This document shows, one piece after another, positions 17,053-25,641 of a stretch of DNA of 32,516 bases (the first letter of the stretch is position 1; the number at the start of each line of letters is the position of its first letter). Position numbers and translations under genes: made by a program. The stretch spans positions 1 through 32,516 of the forward strand of contig JAFCGF010000021.1 of NCBI GenBank assembly GCA_017608295.1, in the 5' to 3' direction. Below the pieces are notes generated by a model. That model was not told where the DNA came from and did no database searches. It worked only from the letters and a program-made list of their open reading frames with translations. Source of the DNA: Candidatus Woesearchaeota archaeon. Its GTDB lineage: Archaea; Nanoarchaeota; Nanoarchaeia; Woesearchaeales; JAGVZT01.

Positions 17053-18566
17053 TTGAGTGCTTCTTTAGTCACTTGAAACGCATAAAGTTTCGCGTTTCTA
17101 AGTACAAATTTGAGCCGGGCTTTCCGGTTGCTGATGCTTGTTAAATCCTTCACATTGGCTTGCCATTTTATCCTACCGCTGGTGACGGTATTACCCACAG
17201 GCTCGCTACGAACCTGTTCCTTGCCGTATTCGTCAACGATCGCCACAACGATCGATCCGCCGTCCTGCACATCAGCGGTGATGCTCAGTGACACTATGTC
17301 AACCTTTAGAGGCTTGGTGGTAACAACGGCCTTGGCGTCGGCTGATACAGGCTCATAACCTGCCCAACCGTCCGGTCGAAGCGTCGCCAGGGCCAGGTAA
17401 CCTTTGCGCCAATCCATGAAGTACCAGTCGCAGGCTCCATAAAAGATTCGGATCTCATCTTCCAGGAATATTGGAGCCGAAGCAAAGACTGTTCCCCAGT
17501 CGTAGGGTGTATACCCATAGTGCTCTTTTTCAGCAGGACTATTGCCAATAAACCGCTTACCTTCTTCAATACGGTACCACGTGACCGTGTCAGGGCTCCA
17601 GGCAAGCTCGACATGCTGCTTTATGTCATAGTTGGACCTATCAAGAAATTCCATCACGCCCAGCAACCCAATATAGACACCGCCGGTGGGAAAAACAACC
17701 AGATCGTGGGTCTGCTTTAATGGATCGTCACCCCTGAGAACGACTTTTGCCTTGGTCCAGTTGACAAAGTCTTTCGATTCTGTCCTTGCGACCTGCCTTA
17801 CGTTATCCCCAGCGTTTATACGTGTAAAAACAACATGTTTACCCATATCCGGCGCCCAAAATGCCACGTTATGGGTATCGCCGTGAGCTTCAATCTCCGG
17901 ACATTCGATCGGCTCGCTCCAGCGCAGACCGTCGGCGGAAAAAGATACCGCCATCCCTGTGTCCTCCCCGTCCCCCTTGAAGATCATTTTATAACGCTTA
18001 GCGGGATCCGATTCATGGATATCCTTGAAAATAGCGGCTCCATGGGAACCACGAATTAGGATGTTATTGTTTTTGTTACCTTCGAATTCGACCAGGCCCA
18101 GTTCAGGTTTATCCCACTTTAGTCCGTCCTTGCTGGTAGCATAGCAGAAACCCGTCTCTCTACCGTTGGGACGTTTTTCCAGATAGACAGTATAGAATGG
18201 GTGACGTCTATTCTCAGCGGTTGAAGTCGTTCTCTCGTCGATGATGAAAGGGCTGTACCAGCATTTGTAGAGATTATCTTCTTCGTCATAGATAACGTTC
18301 GCGTAAACATTGTCGAAACGCGGCTCCCAGGGTTTATCCTCTCCGAACAACGGATTAGCCGGGTGCTTTTTGATCTCGCCGAGGGTAAGCTTTGCATTTT
18401 GAACATTATCAATAATGCGTGAATCCAAAACAAGAAACTTATTCTGTTTATTTATTTTAGCGTCAGCTTTTACACCGTTTTGTTCGGACGCGATAGCCAT
18501 AGACAAAGATGAGCTAAGAAGAATAACCGCCCCGAAAAATATCAGTTTCCTGTTCATAATTTTCAT
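17049..18566 (-). CDS. Secreted five-bladed propeller protein (GH32/GH43-like, uncharacterised), paralogue A
   Basis: 505 residues with a signal peptide over ~1-27. Residues ~45-405 form a propeller with repeated strand pairs such as Y-A-N-V-I-Y-D-E-E-D-N-L-Y-K-C-W-Y, S-K-D-G-L-K-W-D-K-P, F-S-A-D-G-L-R-W-S and L-E-D-E-I-R-I-F-Y-G. Residues ~412-500 form a beta-sandwich ending N-A-K-L-Y-A-F-Q-V. D230-T-H-N233 and D370-E371 are shared with every propeller protein in the window and are the best active-site candidates. The fold resembles GH32/GH43-clan glycosidases, but I recognise no characterised member, so the substrate is unknown. Its closest relative is the gene immediately upstream (18588). 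Two in-frame ATGs (18566 and 18557) share one GGTGA site; either could be used. Confidence 0.82.
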   Translation of the reverse strand: MKIMNRKLIFFGAVILLSSSLSMAIASEQNGVKADAKINKQNKFLVLDSRIIDNVQNAKLTLGEIKKHPANPLFGEDKPWEPRFDNVYANVIYDEEDNLYKCWYSPFIIDERTTSTAENRRHPFYTVYLEKRPNGRETGFCYATSKDGLKWDKPELGLVEFEGNKNNNILIRGSHGAAIFKDIHESDPAKRYKMIFKGDGEDTGMAVSFSADGLRWSEPIECPEIEAHGDTHNVAFWAPDMGKHVVFTRINAGDNVRQVARTESKDFVNWTKAKVVLRGDDPLKQTHDLVVFPTGGVYIGLLGVMEFLDRSNYDIKQHVELAWSPDTVTWYRIEEGKRFIGNSPAEKEHYGYTPYDWGTVFASAPIFLEDEIRIFYGACDWYFMDWRKGYLALATLRPDGWAGYEPVSADAKAVVTTKPLKVDIVSLSITADVQDGGSIVVAIVDEYGKEQVRSEPVGNTVTSGRIKWQANVKDLTSISNRKARLKFVLRNAKLYAFQVTKEALK

Positions 18567-18587
18567 AATTCACCTTTACTTAAAAAT

Positions 18588-20111
18588 TTACGATTTAATT
18601 TGAAACGCATAAAGCTTCGCATTTGTAAGTGTAAATTTCAACCGAGCTTTTCCATCGCTTACACTCGTTAAATTCTTCAGATCGTCTTTCCATTTTATTT
18701 TGGCGTCGGTGACGGTTGTGGTGACGGGCTCGCTTATAGCGAGTTCCCTGCCCTGCCGACCGACGAGCGTGATAACTACTGATCCGCCCCTTTTCACATC
18801 AGCGGTGATGCTCAGCGAGGCTAAGTCACCAGATACGGTTTTGGTTGTAATTACCGCCGGAGCATCCATTGATATCTGCTCATATCCTGCCCAGCCGTCC
18901 GGACGAAGCGTTGCCAGTGCAAGGTAGCCTTTACGCCAGTCGAAGAAGTACCAGTCGCAGGCACCATAATAGATTTTTATCTCATCTTCCAGGAATACCG
19001 GAGCCGAGGCGAAGGCCGTCCCCCAGTCGTAGGGCGTATATCCATAATGTTCTTTGTCCGCGGTACCATTGGCAATAAACGGCTTACCTTGTTCAATCCG
19101 GTGCCACGTGACAGTATCCGGGCTCCATGCAAGCTCGATATGCTGTTTCACATTGTAGTTGGACCAATCAATAAATTCCATCACGCCCAGCAGCCCGATA
19201 TATACTCCACCGGTGGGAGAAACAACCATATCGTGGATCTGCTTTAATGGATCCGGACCCTCAAGAACGACCTTTGCCTTTGTCCAGTTGACAAAATCCT
19301 CTGATTCTGTCCGGGCGACCTGCCTAATGCCTTTCCTGCCCTCTCCCCCAATCCCCGGCACATGATATTTAAGACGTGTAATACCGATATATTTATCCAG
19401 ACCCGGCGCCCAGAACGCCATATTATGGGTATCGCCATGAGCATCCATCTTCGGGCAGTCGATCGCCTCGCTCCAGTGCAGACCGTCAACGGAAAAAGAT
19501 ACCGCCATCTCTGTCCCCCTGAAGAACATCTTATAACGCTTAGCGGGATCCGATTCATGGAGATCCTTGAAAACACCGGCACCATGAGGACCATAGTAAC
19601 AACCCGCGAAACGCCGACCACTCATGAGAATGTTATTGTTTTTGTTACCTTCGAATTCGACCAGGCCGAGTTCGGGTTTGTCCCACTTTAGTCCGTCCTT
19701 GCTGGTAGCATAGCATACACCCATCTCTCTGCCCTCGGGGCTTGTTTGCAAATAAGGGGTATAAAAGGGATGGCGTCTATTTTCTTCTATCAGCGTCGTC
19801 CGCTCATCGACGATAAAGGGGCTGTACCAACATTTGTATAGCTTATCCTCTTCGTCATAGATAACGTTCGCGTAAACGTTATCTAAACGCGTTTCCCAGG
19901 GCTTGTCCTCACCAAAGAGCGGATTAGCCGGATGCTTCTTGGCGTCGCCAAGCGTAAGTTTGGCATCCTGGGTATTTTCAATAATCCGCGAATCCAAAAG
20001 CAAATGCTTAGTCCGCTTGTCCGATTTTGAGCACTGCTCAGACGCCATCAACGGCGAGCCAAGCAGAATAACGGCTGCGATACATATCAACTTTGCTACA
20101 CTATTCTTCAT
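18588..20111 (-). CDS. Secreted five-bladed propeller protein (GH32/GH43-like, uncharacterised), paralogue B
   Basis: 507 residues from ATG 20111, chosen because AGAGGTGAG lies just upstream and the signal peptide (M-K-N-S-V-A-K-L-I-C..., cleaved near A23) starts there. A longer frame to 20168 would overlap the neighbour without reason. Domain layout is the same as paralogue A: propeller ~37-400 with D227-T-H-N230, then a beta-sandwich ending K-L-Y-A-F-Q-I. Protein and DNA similarity to paralogue A is high throughout, with long near-identical DNA stretches around 18061-18155 and 19629-19715, so this is a recent tandem duplication. The copies differ by a ~13-residue insertion here (V-P-G-I-G-G-E-G-R-K-G near 251-261), which may sit in a loop lining the pocket. 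Function is unknown beyond a likely glycan-active propeller. Confidence 0.82.
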   Translation of the reverse strand: MKNSVAKLICIAAVILLGSPLMASEQCSKSDKRTKHLLLDSRIIENTQDAKLTLGDAKKHPANPLFGEDKPWETRLDNVYANVIYDEEDKLYKCWYSPFIVDERTTLIEENRRHPFYTPYLQTSPEGREMGVCYATSKDGLKWDKPELGLVEFEGNKNNNILMSGRRFAGCYYGPHGAGVFKDLHESDPAKRYKMFFRGTEMAVSFSVDGLHWSEAIDCPKMDAHGDTHNMAFWAPGLDKYIGITRLKYHVPGIGGEGRKGIRQVARTESEDFVNWTKAKVVLEGPDPLKQIHDMVVSPTGGVYIGLLGVMEFIDWSNYNVKQHIELAWSPDTVTWHRIEQGKPFIANGTADKEHYGYTPYDWGTAFASAPVFLEDEIKIYYGACDWYFFDWRKGYLALATLRPDGWAGYEQISMDAPAVITTKTVSGDLASLSITADVKRGGSVVITLVGRQGRELAISEPVTTTVTDAKIKWKDDLKNLTSVSDGKARLKFTLTNAKLYAFQIKS

Positions 20112-20133
20112 AGTCTCACCTCTGATTAAGGTT

Positions 20134-21633
20134 TTACTTCTTAATTTGAAACGCATAGAGTTTTGCATTGTAAAGATAAAACTTCAGGCGTATTGTTTTG
20201 CCCTTGAGCGATGATAAGTCTTTGTTGTTTTTCCACTGCGGTTTCAATCTTAACACGTCAACACTACCGTAGTAATTGAGTTCATTGACTGTAAAACCCG
20301 TAATCGGCTTGCCATCGGCATCAAGAACCTCGACATGGAATCTACCCTTTTGAGCATCAACATTTACCTGCAATGTATCGCCTTCCAGCTTAAATGGTTT
20401 CGTGGTAATCGTCCCTAACTTGTCTTGGGCCTGCTGACTAATGAAACGATCCAGCGGCAATTTTGCCAGGCCGATGTTCAGGTGACGGCCGCGCGAGTAA
20501 TGTCGCTCAGACATTCCGGCATAAAAAATCCAGTGCTCATCCTTGTAGGTGACGATCTGCGATGGCGGCTTGATGCCGTCCTTATCGAAGGCACCGGCTG
20601 GTCCGCGGGGTACGAACGGCTTGCGTGCATATATCCAGCTCTTGTCAAAGTTCAAACCATCCCGGCTGGTGCCGATGTAGAAATCCATATAATCATCGTC
20701 ATGCTTGGTCTCGTAGTCGAAACCGTCGAAAAAGTCCGCCTTGTCCATGGTGTAGACGTCCATCAGCCCGAAGTATAGTCCCTCGTAAATCCAATTGGTC
20801 ATACCGTTGAACTGAAGACGCGGCAGGCCCCACTGATTGGTTTCCTTTTTGGGATCGTCCACGCAGATTTTGTCAGCAACAGTCTTCCACGCCATCGGAT
20901 GGTTCAGTAAGTCATTGCCCTTTGTGTGAACCATTATGCGTGCCGAACGGCTCTCACTGTCGCCGCCTTGGCCGCCCAGGTCTGTGCGGGTCAACAAACG
21001 ATAGTTTTTAGCGAGCGGATCCCACAGGAGCTGATTATGAGTATCGGAAGCCCGATGGGAGACAGCTCTCCCGCCGTTGTAGTCATTCCAGTGGATGCCG
21101 TCGGCTGAATAGCAGATACCCACCTTGGAGTCTTCTTCCTCAAAGTCACCGGCTCCCTTGTACTTCTCGGGATGTCCCCAGGGCAGGCTGGGATCAAGGC
21201 TGCAACTGAAACCCTGGCTGGTGTGGACAATATTGCTCTTGCCGTCTATCCCCACGATTGGCTTGGTCCAGTGGATACCGTCTTTCGACTCGGCATAGCC
21301 GACCCCGATTCCTCTGTGGCCCATGTACCACATCTGGAACTTATCGTCCTTGTCATTACGCAATACGGTCGTATAGTAGCCGAAATCCAGGGCGACCGGC
21401 GAACCGTCAGGCTTTTTCCAACCTGGATAGAAATCGGCTTTAAGAGAAGGTTCACACACCACCCCGACCTTCTTAACCACACCCATCTCGCGGGTGATGT
21501 TCTGCTTTTGAGCGATGACGTAATCATCCACCAGCAGTTGCTTCTGCAAACCGACAGGTACCAACTCGCCGGCACAGCCCGCCGAAGCCCAGAGGATCAT
21601 GACACCAACATACCAATGTAAAAAACGTTTCAT
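20134..21633 (-). CDS. Secreted five-bladed propeller protein (GH32/GH43-like, uncharacterised), paralogue C
   Basis: 499 residues from ATG 21633; AAAGGATG precedes it at about ten bases, and the signal peptide M-K-R-F-L-H-W ... A-G-C-A-G begins there, so the longer upstream frame is rejected. After G-E-L-V-P-V-G-L-Q-K-Q-L-L-V-D-D-Y, the propeller (~25-395) carries D197-T-H-N200 and D365-E366. The beta-sandwich (~405-499) ends K-L-Y-A-F-Q-I-K-K. It belongs to the same subgroup as the propeller half of the esterase fusion at 13302, which it matches at 48 of 49 bases over 20159-20207 versus 14062-14110. It is less similar to paralogues A and B. The order sulfatase, propeller C, propeller B, propeller A suggests successive duplication in the operon. 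Confidence 0.82.
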   Translation of the reverse strand: MKRFLHWYVGVMILWASAGCAGELVPVGLQKQLLVDDYVIAQKQNITREMGVVKKVGVVCEPSLKADFYPGWKKPDGSPVALDFGYYTTVLRNDKDDKFQMWYMGHRGIGVGYAESKDGIHWTKPIVGIDGKSNIVHTSQGFSCSLDPSLPWGHPEKYKGAGDFEEEDSKVGICYSADGIHWNDYNGGRAVSHRASDTHNQLLWDPLAKNYRLLTRTDLGGQGGDSESRSARIMVHTKGNDLLNHPMAWKTVADKICVDDPKKETNQWGLPRLQFNGMTNWIYEGLYFGLMDVYTMDKADFFDGFDYETKHDDDYMDFYIGTSRDGLNFDKSWIYARKPFVPRGPAGAFDKDGIKPPSQIVTYKDEHWIFYAGMSERHYSRGRHLNIGLAKLPLDRFISQQAQDKLGTITTKPFKLEGDTLQVNVDAQKGRFHVEVLDADGKPITGFTVNELNYYGSVDVLRLKPQWKNNKDLSSLKGKTIRLKFYLYNAKLYAFQIKK

Positions 21634-21668
21634 TTCAGTACATCCTTTCGATATCAATGACATTCTTA

Positions 21669-23207
21669 TCATTCTTCTTGGCCGTTGGTTTTCTTACCGG
21701 TTTTCTTATGGATCCACGTGAAAGCTTTGGCATCGAACCTGTATGCGTCTTTCGACGGCGCCGGTGGGGCGAACACCCTGGGCACCCAGTGGGCATGGTT
21801 GGAAATCACCGCCCTGTACTCCGCCCTGGCGGCGAGGTTCGTCCATTCATCAGGATCACTACGGTGATTGTAGAGTTCTTCGCTTCCGTCGCTGTAGCGG
21901 ATGTAGCGCCAGTGTTCGGATCGCACGGCACAGTTTTCGGGTTCATGGATACAGACTACGGGGTACGGCCACGTTGCCGCCGGGTCTCGCAGCAGGGGCA
22001 CGAAGCTTCGTCCATCAAGGCCGGGCTTGTCCGGCAATCCACCCAGATCGATAAGCGTCGGGTACAGGTCCACCAGGCTCACGGGGCGTGCGCACCGCGA
22101 ATGAGGACGGGTTATACCCGGCGCGCGGACTATCAACGGAACGCGTGTCGATCGCTCCCATAGAACGAACTTATGCCAATGCTGTTTCTCGCCGAGATGG
22201 TAGCCGTGGTCGGACCATAGCACTACGATGGTGTTGTCGGTATTGGGCCCCGCTTCGAGCGCATCGAGGATGCGACCGACTTGTGCGTCAGAGTAGCTGA
22301 TGCACGCCAGGTACGCCTGGACGAGTTTCGGCCACTGGCCCGATTGCCTGATCCAGGCATGATTGGATGCGGGATCAGTAGCCCACTTACGAGCGATCAG
22401 CGGCAGGTCGTCTATGTCGTTGTCTTTGACCCGGGGAAGACGGATCTCACTCAGGGGATACATGTCGAAATACTTGCGCGGGGCGTACCACTCCAGGTGC
22501 GGACGAAACATGCCCACAGCCAGGAAGAACGGCTTGTCGTGTTTACGGGCAAGCTGGTCGGCGGCCCAAATGGCCACCTGGGTGTCCGGCAATTGCTCTT
22601 CGGGCAAGTCGATGGCGGCGTAGTCGAAATTGTCTTTCGTCTTGCGCGCTACCGGTGACGCGGGCTTCTGCTTCAGGCCAGGCCAGTGCGGGTGGTGGTA
22701 AACCTCACTCCACCCTTCGACCTCGGCAACCTCGGGATTCCAGAAGTAATATGCATCGTAGGCCAGAGGATCATTGAATCCCGCGGTGTGGTGGAACAGC
22801 TTGCCGGCTCCGGCCACGTAGTAGCCGTGCGACCGGAAGTACGCCAGAAGCGTGACCGCGTCCGGGTGCGCCGGACGCCACCAATGGCTGTTGTTGTAGA
22901 TACCCGTGGACGATGGCAGCCTGCCCAGCATGACGGCCGTGCGCGACGGGTTGCAGGCCGGCGCGGCGCAGTGAGCATTTGTGAACAATATCCCCCCGGC
23001 CGCCAGGCGGTCGAGGTTCGGCGTGATCACTTGCTCGTGGCCCAGGCACCCAACCCAATCGTTCCAATCATCCACCGCAATGAACAGGATGTTTGGCTGC
23101 GGTTTGGCGAAAACGACTGGTGTCGTGAGAAATGCCACGGCAAGAGTGAGGCCAATATGTCGAAAGTTACCTATCTTCATTTTATTACACATGAACTTGT
23201 TAGTCAT
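21669..23207 (-). CDS. Secreted sulfatase (iduronate-2-sulfatase-like, family S1)
   Basis: 512 residues. The signal peptide runs to ~34 and is followed by K-P-Q-P-N-I-L-F-I-A-V-D46-D47-W-N-D-W, typical of iduronate-2-sulfatase-like enzymes. The formylglycine signature is C85-N-P-S-R89 in C-N-P-S-R-T-A-V-M-L-G. W-S-D-H-G-Y-H-L-G-E-K-Q-H-W-H-K-F-V-L-W-E supplies the C-terminal active-site ligands. It hydrolyses sulfate esters, presumably on a sulfated glycan; family members are not all uronate-2-sulfatases, so specificity is open. In-frame ATGs at 23207, 23192 and 23180 all precede the signal peptide and none has a clear Shine-Dalgarno; the first is given. By eye the gene is clearly richer in G+C than its neighbours, hinting at separate acquisition. 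Confidence 0.92.
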   Translation of the reverse strand: MTNKFMCNKMKIGNFRHIGLTLAVAFLTTPVVFAKPQPNILFIAVDDWNDWVGCLGHEQVITPNLDRLAAGGILFTNAHCAAPACNPSRTAVMLGRLPSSTGIYNNSHWWRPAHPDAVTLLAYFRSHGYYVAGAGKLFHHTAGFNDPLAYDAYYFWNPEVAEVEGWSEVYHHPHWPGLKQKPASPVARKTKDNFDYAAIDLPEEQLPDTQVAIWAADQLARKHDKPFFLAVGMFRPHLEWYAPRKYFDMYPLSEIRLPRVKDNDIDDLPLIARKWATDPASNHAWIRQSGQWPKLVQAYLACISYSDAQVGRILDALEAGPNTDNTIVVLWSDHGYHLGEKQHWHKFVLWERSTRVPLIVRAPGITRPHSRCARPVSLVDLYPTLIDLGGLPDKPGLDGRSFVPLLRDPAATWPYPVVCIHEPENCAVRSEHWRYIRYSDGSEELYNHRSDPDEWTNLAARAEYRAVISNHAHWVPRVFAPPAPSKDAYRFDAKAFTWIHKKTGKKTNGQEE

Positions 23208-23224
23208 TTTGTTTCTGATTGCTC

Positions 23225-25609
23225 TTATTCCTTATCGATAATCCTTATGCTTCCCTCAAAGACCGTATTGAAAGTATTTTCCCGCATTGGATCACTGGTC
23301 TCGTGGCCTACGATATAGACCCGGTCCTTCCATTTGGCTACTCGATGAGAGCATATACCATAGGGTAAGGACTCCAGAATTGACCAATCGCCGGTTAAAG
23401 TGTCGTATGCCCACACTTCATAGGAATCTGCCAAAAAGTTCAATTCCCAAACTCGTTGCTTAATCGCGACGGCCACGCCCTGAGAATCCACGATAAAGTT
23501 TCGTCCCCCGGGCACGACAACCCATCTGTCGGCTACGGTGAAGGCTTCGGAAGCGAAGGCGCGAGGCGGACGAGGTAATTGGCGCCATTTGTCGGTAGCA
23601 AAATCGCACTCCCACATTTCGCTAAAATATTCAAAGATTGCCTTGCCGTTAGGTTCTCTTGAGGGGACAAAGATTCCTCCCTTTCCTCCATAAGCGTTAT
23701 AAGGGCTAAACTCAGTCACACCGCCTACCGGCTTGTCACGTCCACCGATGACGTATAGTTTGCCGTTACAGATAGCCGTTGCGGCAAACCACCTGGGTTT
23801 ACCGGGAAACCGTGTCACTGTTTCCCATTGCGATCGCTTGCGCACGTTCATGCGGTAAATATGGGTATCCTTTATGGCATACTCATGGGGGTTCCAATCG
23901 GTGCCGAATACCGTATAAAGAAAGTCCCCATCGGCAAACGTAGTGGTCACCATAGCAGGAGACGGGCGATCAGGCAGCCGCTCCCATTTGGTCCCGCCGA
24001 CCTCAAAACCGGCGTGAATATCCAGGAACCAAACATCAGCAGTCGCTCGGGTTCCAACAGCCTCGCGACGGCCTCCCACGACGGCAAGTCCGCCAGCGAC
24101 AGCAGTACCCGATGTCCACCCCGGACCTATTGGCAGCGGCGGTAACGGATACCAATTACCAGCCTGCGGTTTAATCCTTTCACCGGGATTTACAGGCGAT
24201 GATACTTCTTCGGCGGTGTCTTCGGTCGCCAGCCAGAATCCGTACTCAACCTCCCGCCATGGATAAGTCATCCCACCGGAAACCATAAACCGACCATCGA
24301 CAACTCCCGCAGCCGGTCCTTTTATCAGCGACGGATACTCCGGCCCTTGTTTCCATTTAATACTGAGGGCCTTATTCTTATCGTCGCTGATTAACAAGTC
24401 CATTGAGATCACTTTAAAATACATTATCTGACCACTATCACCCCCAATATTGTCGAGGCCGGCTTCGTGAAAGCAGCCTATATTACCATCGGGCAGAACC
24501 GCAATAGATGAATAACCAGCAGTGGTTGCATGGACTTGTTGTGCGATCGGCCATGTCCTGCCGTCGTCTCTGCTGACTCGAATGGTCAAGTTAAAGCTAT
24601 CAGTTTGAGTGGCAGGATTCGAAAATATCAGCAGGTGTTTACCATCGCGATTATAACTTATCAGGCTTGCCTGAGTTACTCGCTCGATAAGCGTCTGGTC
24701 ATGTTCTATCGGTGACCAGGTGGCTCCACCATCGCTGCTGAAAGAAATTGCGCGATATTTTTTGCCGTTATAGCTGCGCATATTCATCATCAGTCTCGAA
24801 TCGCTTAATTCGGCGACTGTGCTTTCATTGCAGCCGGGCGTTATCGATTCGCTGATGTTCCAGCTTTTGCCGTGATCGTCACTGTAAATCACATGGGATC
24901 CATAGCCATACTTGTCGGCCATGCGGAAAACGCCATCGCGTGTTTCGGTATAGCTGTGATTGGCGGGGAAAACGAGCCTTCCTTTGTATTTGCCTTTTTG
25001 AATTTGAATCCCGTTACCCGGACCGGTCGCATACCATCGCCAGTCGCCTTTGCGGGCCGTCTCGGAGATATCGACAGGCGTTGACCATGTTTTACCGTCG
25101 TCATCAGAATAGCAAACATAAGGCTTTCGGACGTCCTTGCTTTGCCAGCGGACTATTTCGGGTCCATGATCGCCGCCATAATTCCACGTCATCATAAGCC
25201 AGATTCTTCCGGTATCCTGATCGACAACCGGACAGGGATTGCCGCAGGTATTTCGACCCTCGGACCATACCACTTGTTTTTCGCTCCAGCTTTTGCCGCA
25301 ATCTTCGGAGCGACGAACCAACAAATCGACATCACCTGTGTCACGGTCTTCTCGGCCTTCACAGAAGGTAAGCACTGTTCCTTTTTTGGTGACAATCAAC
25401 GATGGGATCCGGTAGTTGTTATATTCGCCTTTGTTCATTTCAAAAAGCACGATCTTTTGAAAATCGTTGTTACCAGAATTACAGCCACTCTGGGTAACAA
25501 TCTTATTCTCTTGTGATACAGATGCTAAACTAAGGTTTGTTACGAAAGCAAATGTTAGCAGCGCGACAAGAGTTAAAATAAAACCATTCACTTTTCGAAT
25601 TGCACGCAT
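23225..25609 (-). CDS. GH33 sialidase fused to a kelch (mutarotase-like) propeller
   Basis: 794 residues with a signal peptide (~1-29). Residues ~50-400 are a complete GH33 exo-alpha-sialidase: R67-I-P, the acid/base Asp region E-G-R-E-D-R-D-T-G-D93, E262-S-T-V-A-E-L, R278 (M-N-M-R), R344 (T-I-R-V-S) and nucleophile Y366 (G-Y-S-S-I-A-V-L-P-D-G). Asp-boxes start near 101, 168, 243, 291 and 346. Residues ~410-790 form a kelch-type propeller (repeats with V-V-G-G-R, V-I-G-G-R-D, V-V-P-G-G-R-N) of the kind seen in N-acetylneuraminate mutarotase NanM. The likely role is release of terminal sialic acid and rapid alpha-to-beta conversion by one secreted protein, with the symporter as next partner. 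AAAGGG precedes the start. GH33 assignment is firm; the mutarotase role is inferred. Confidence 0.9.
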   Translation of the reverse strand: MRAIRKVNGFILTLVALLTFAFVTNLSLASVSQENKIVTQSGCNSGNNDFQKIVLFEMNKGEYNNYRIPSLIVTKKGTVLTFCEGREDRDTGDVDLLVRRSEDCGKSWSEKQVVWSEGRNTCGNPCPVVDQDTGRIWLMMTWNYGGDHGPEIVRWQSKDVRKPYVCYSDDDGKTWSTPVDISETARKGDWRWYATGPGNGIQIQKGKYKGRLVFPANHSYTETRDGVFRMADKYGYGSHVIYSDDHGKSWNISESITPGCNESTVAELSDSRLMMNMRSYNGKKYRAISFSSDGGATWSPIEHDQTLIERVTQASLISYNRDGKHLLIFSNPATQTDSFNLTIRVSRDDGRTWPIAQQVHATTAGYSSIAVLPDGNIGCFHEAGLDNIGGDSGQIMYFKVISMDLLISDDKNKALSIKWKQGPEYPSLIKGPAAGVVDGRFMVSGGMTYPWREVEYGFWLATEDTAEEVSSPVNPGERIKPQAGNWYPLPPLPIGPGWTSGTAVAGGLAVVGGRREAVGTRATADVWFLDIHAGFEVGGTKWERLPDRPSPAMVTTTFADGDFLYTVFGTDWNPHEYAIKDTHIYRMNVRKRSQWETVTRFPGKPRWFAATAICNGKLYVIGGRDKPVGGVTEFSPYNAYGGKGGIFVPSREPNGKAIFEYFSEMWECDFATDKWRQLPRPPRAFASEAFTVADRWVVVPGGRNFIVDSQGVAVAIKQRVWELNFLADSYEVWAYDTLTGDWSILESLPYGICSHRVAKWKDRVYIVGHETSDPMRENTFNTVFEGSIRIIDKE

Positions 25610-25641
25610 TCCGCAGCCCTTTCTTCAAAAATAGAGCATCG

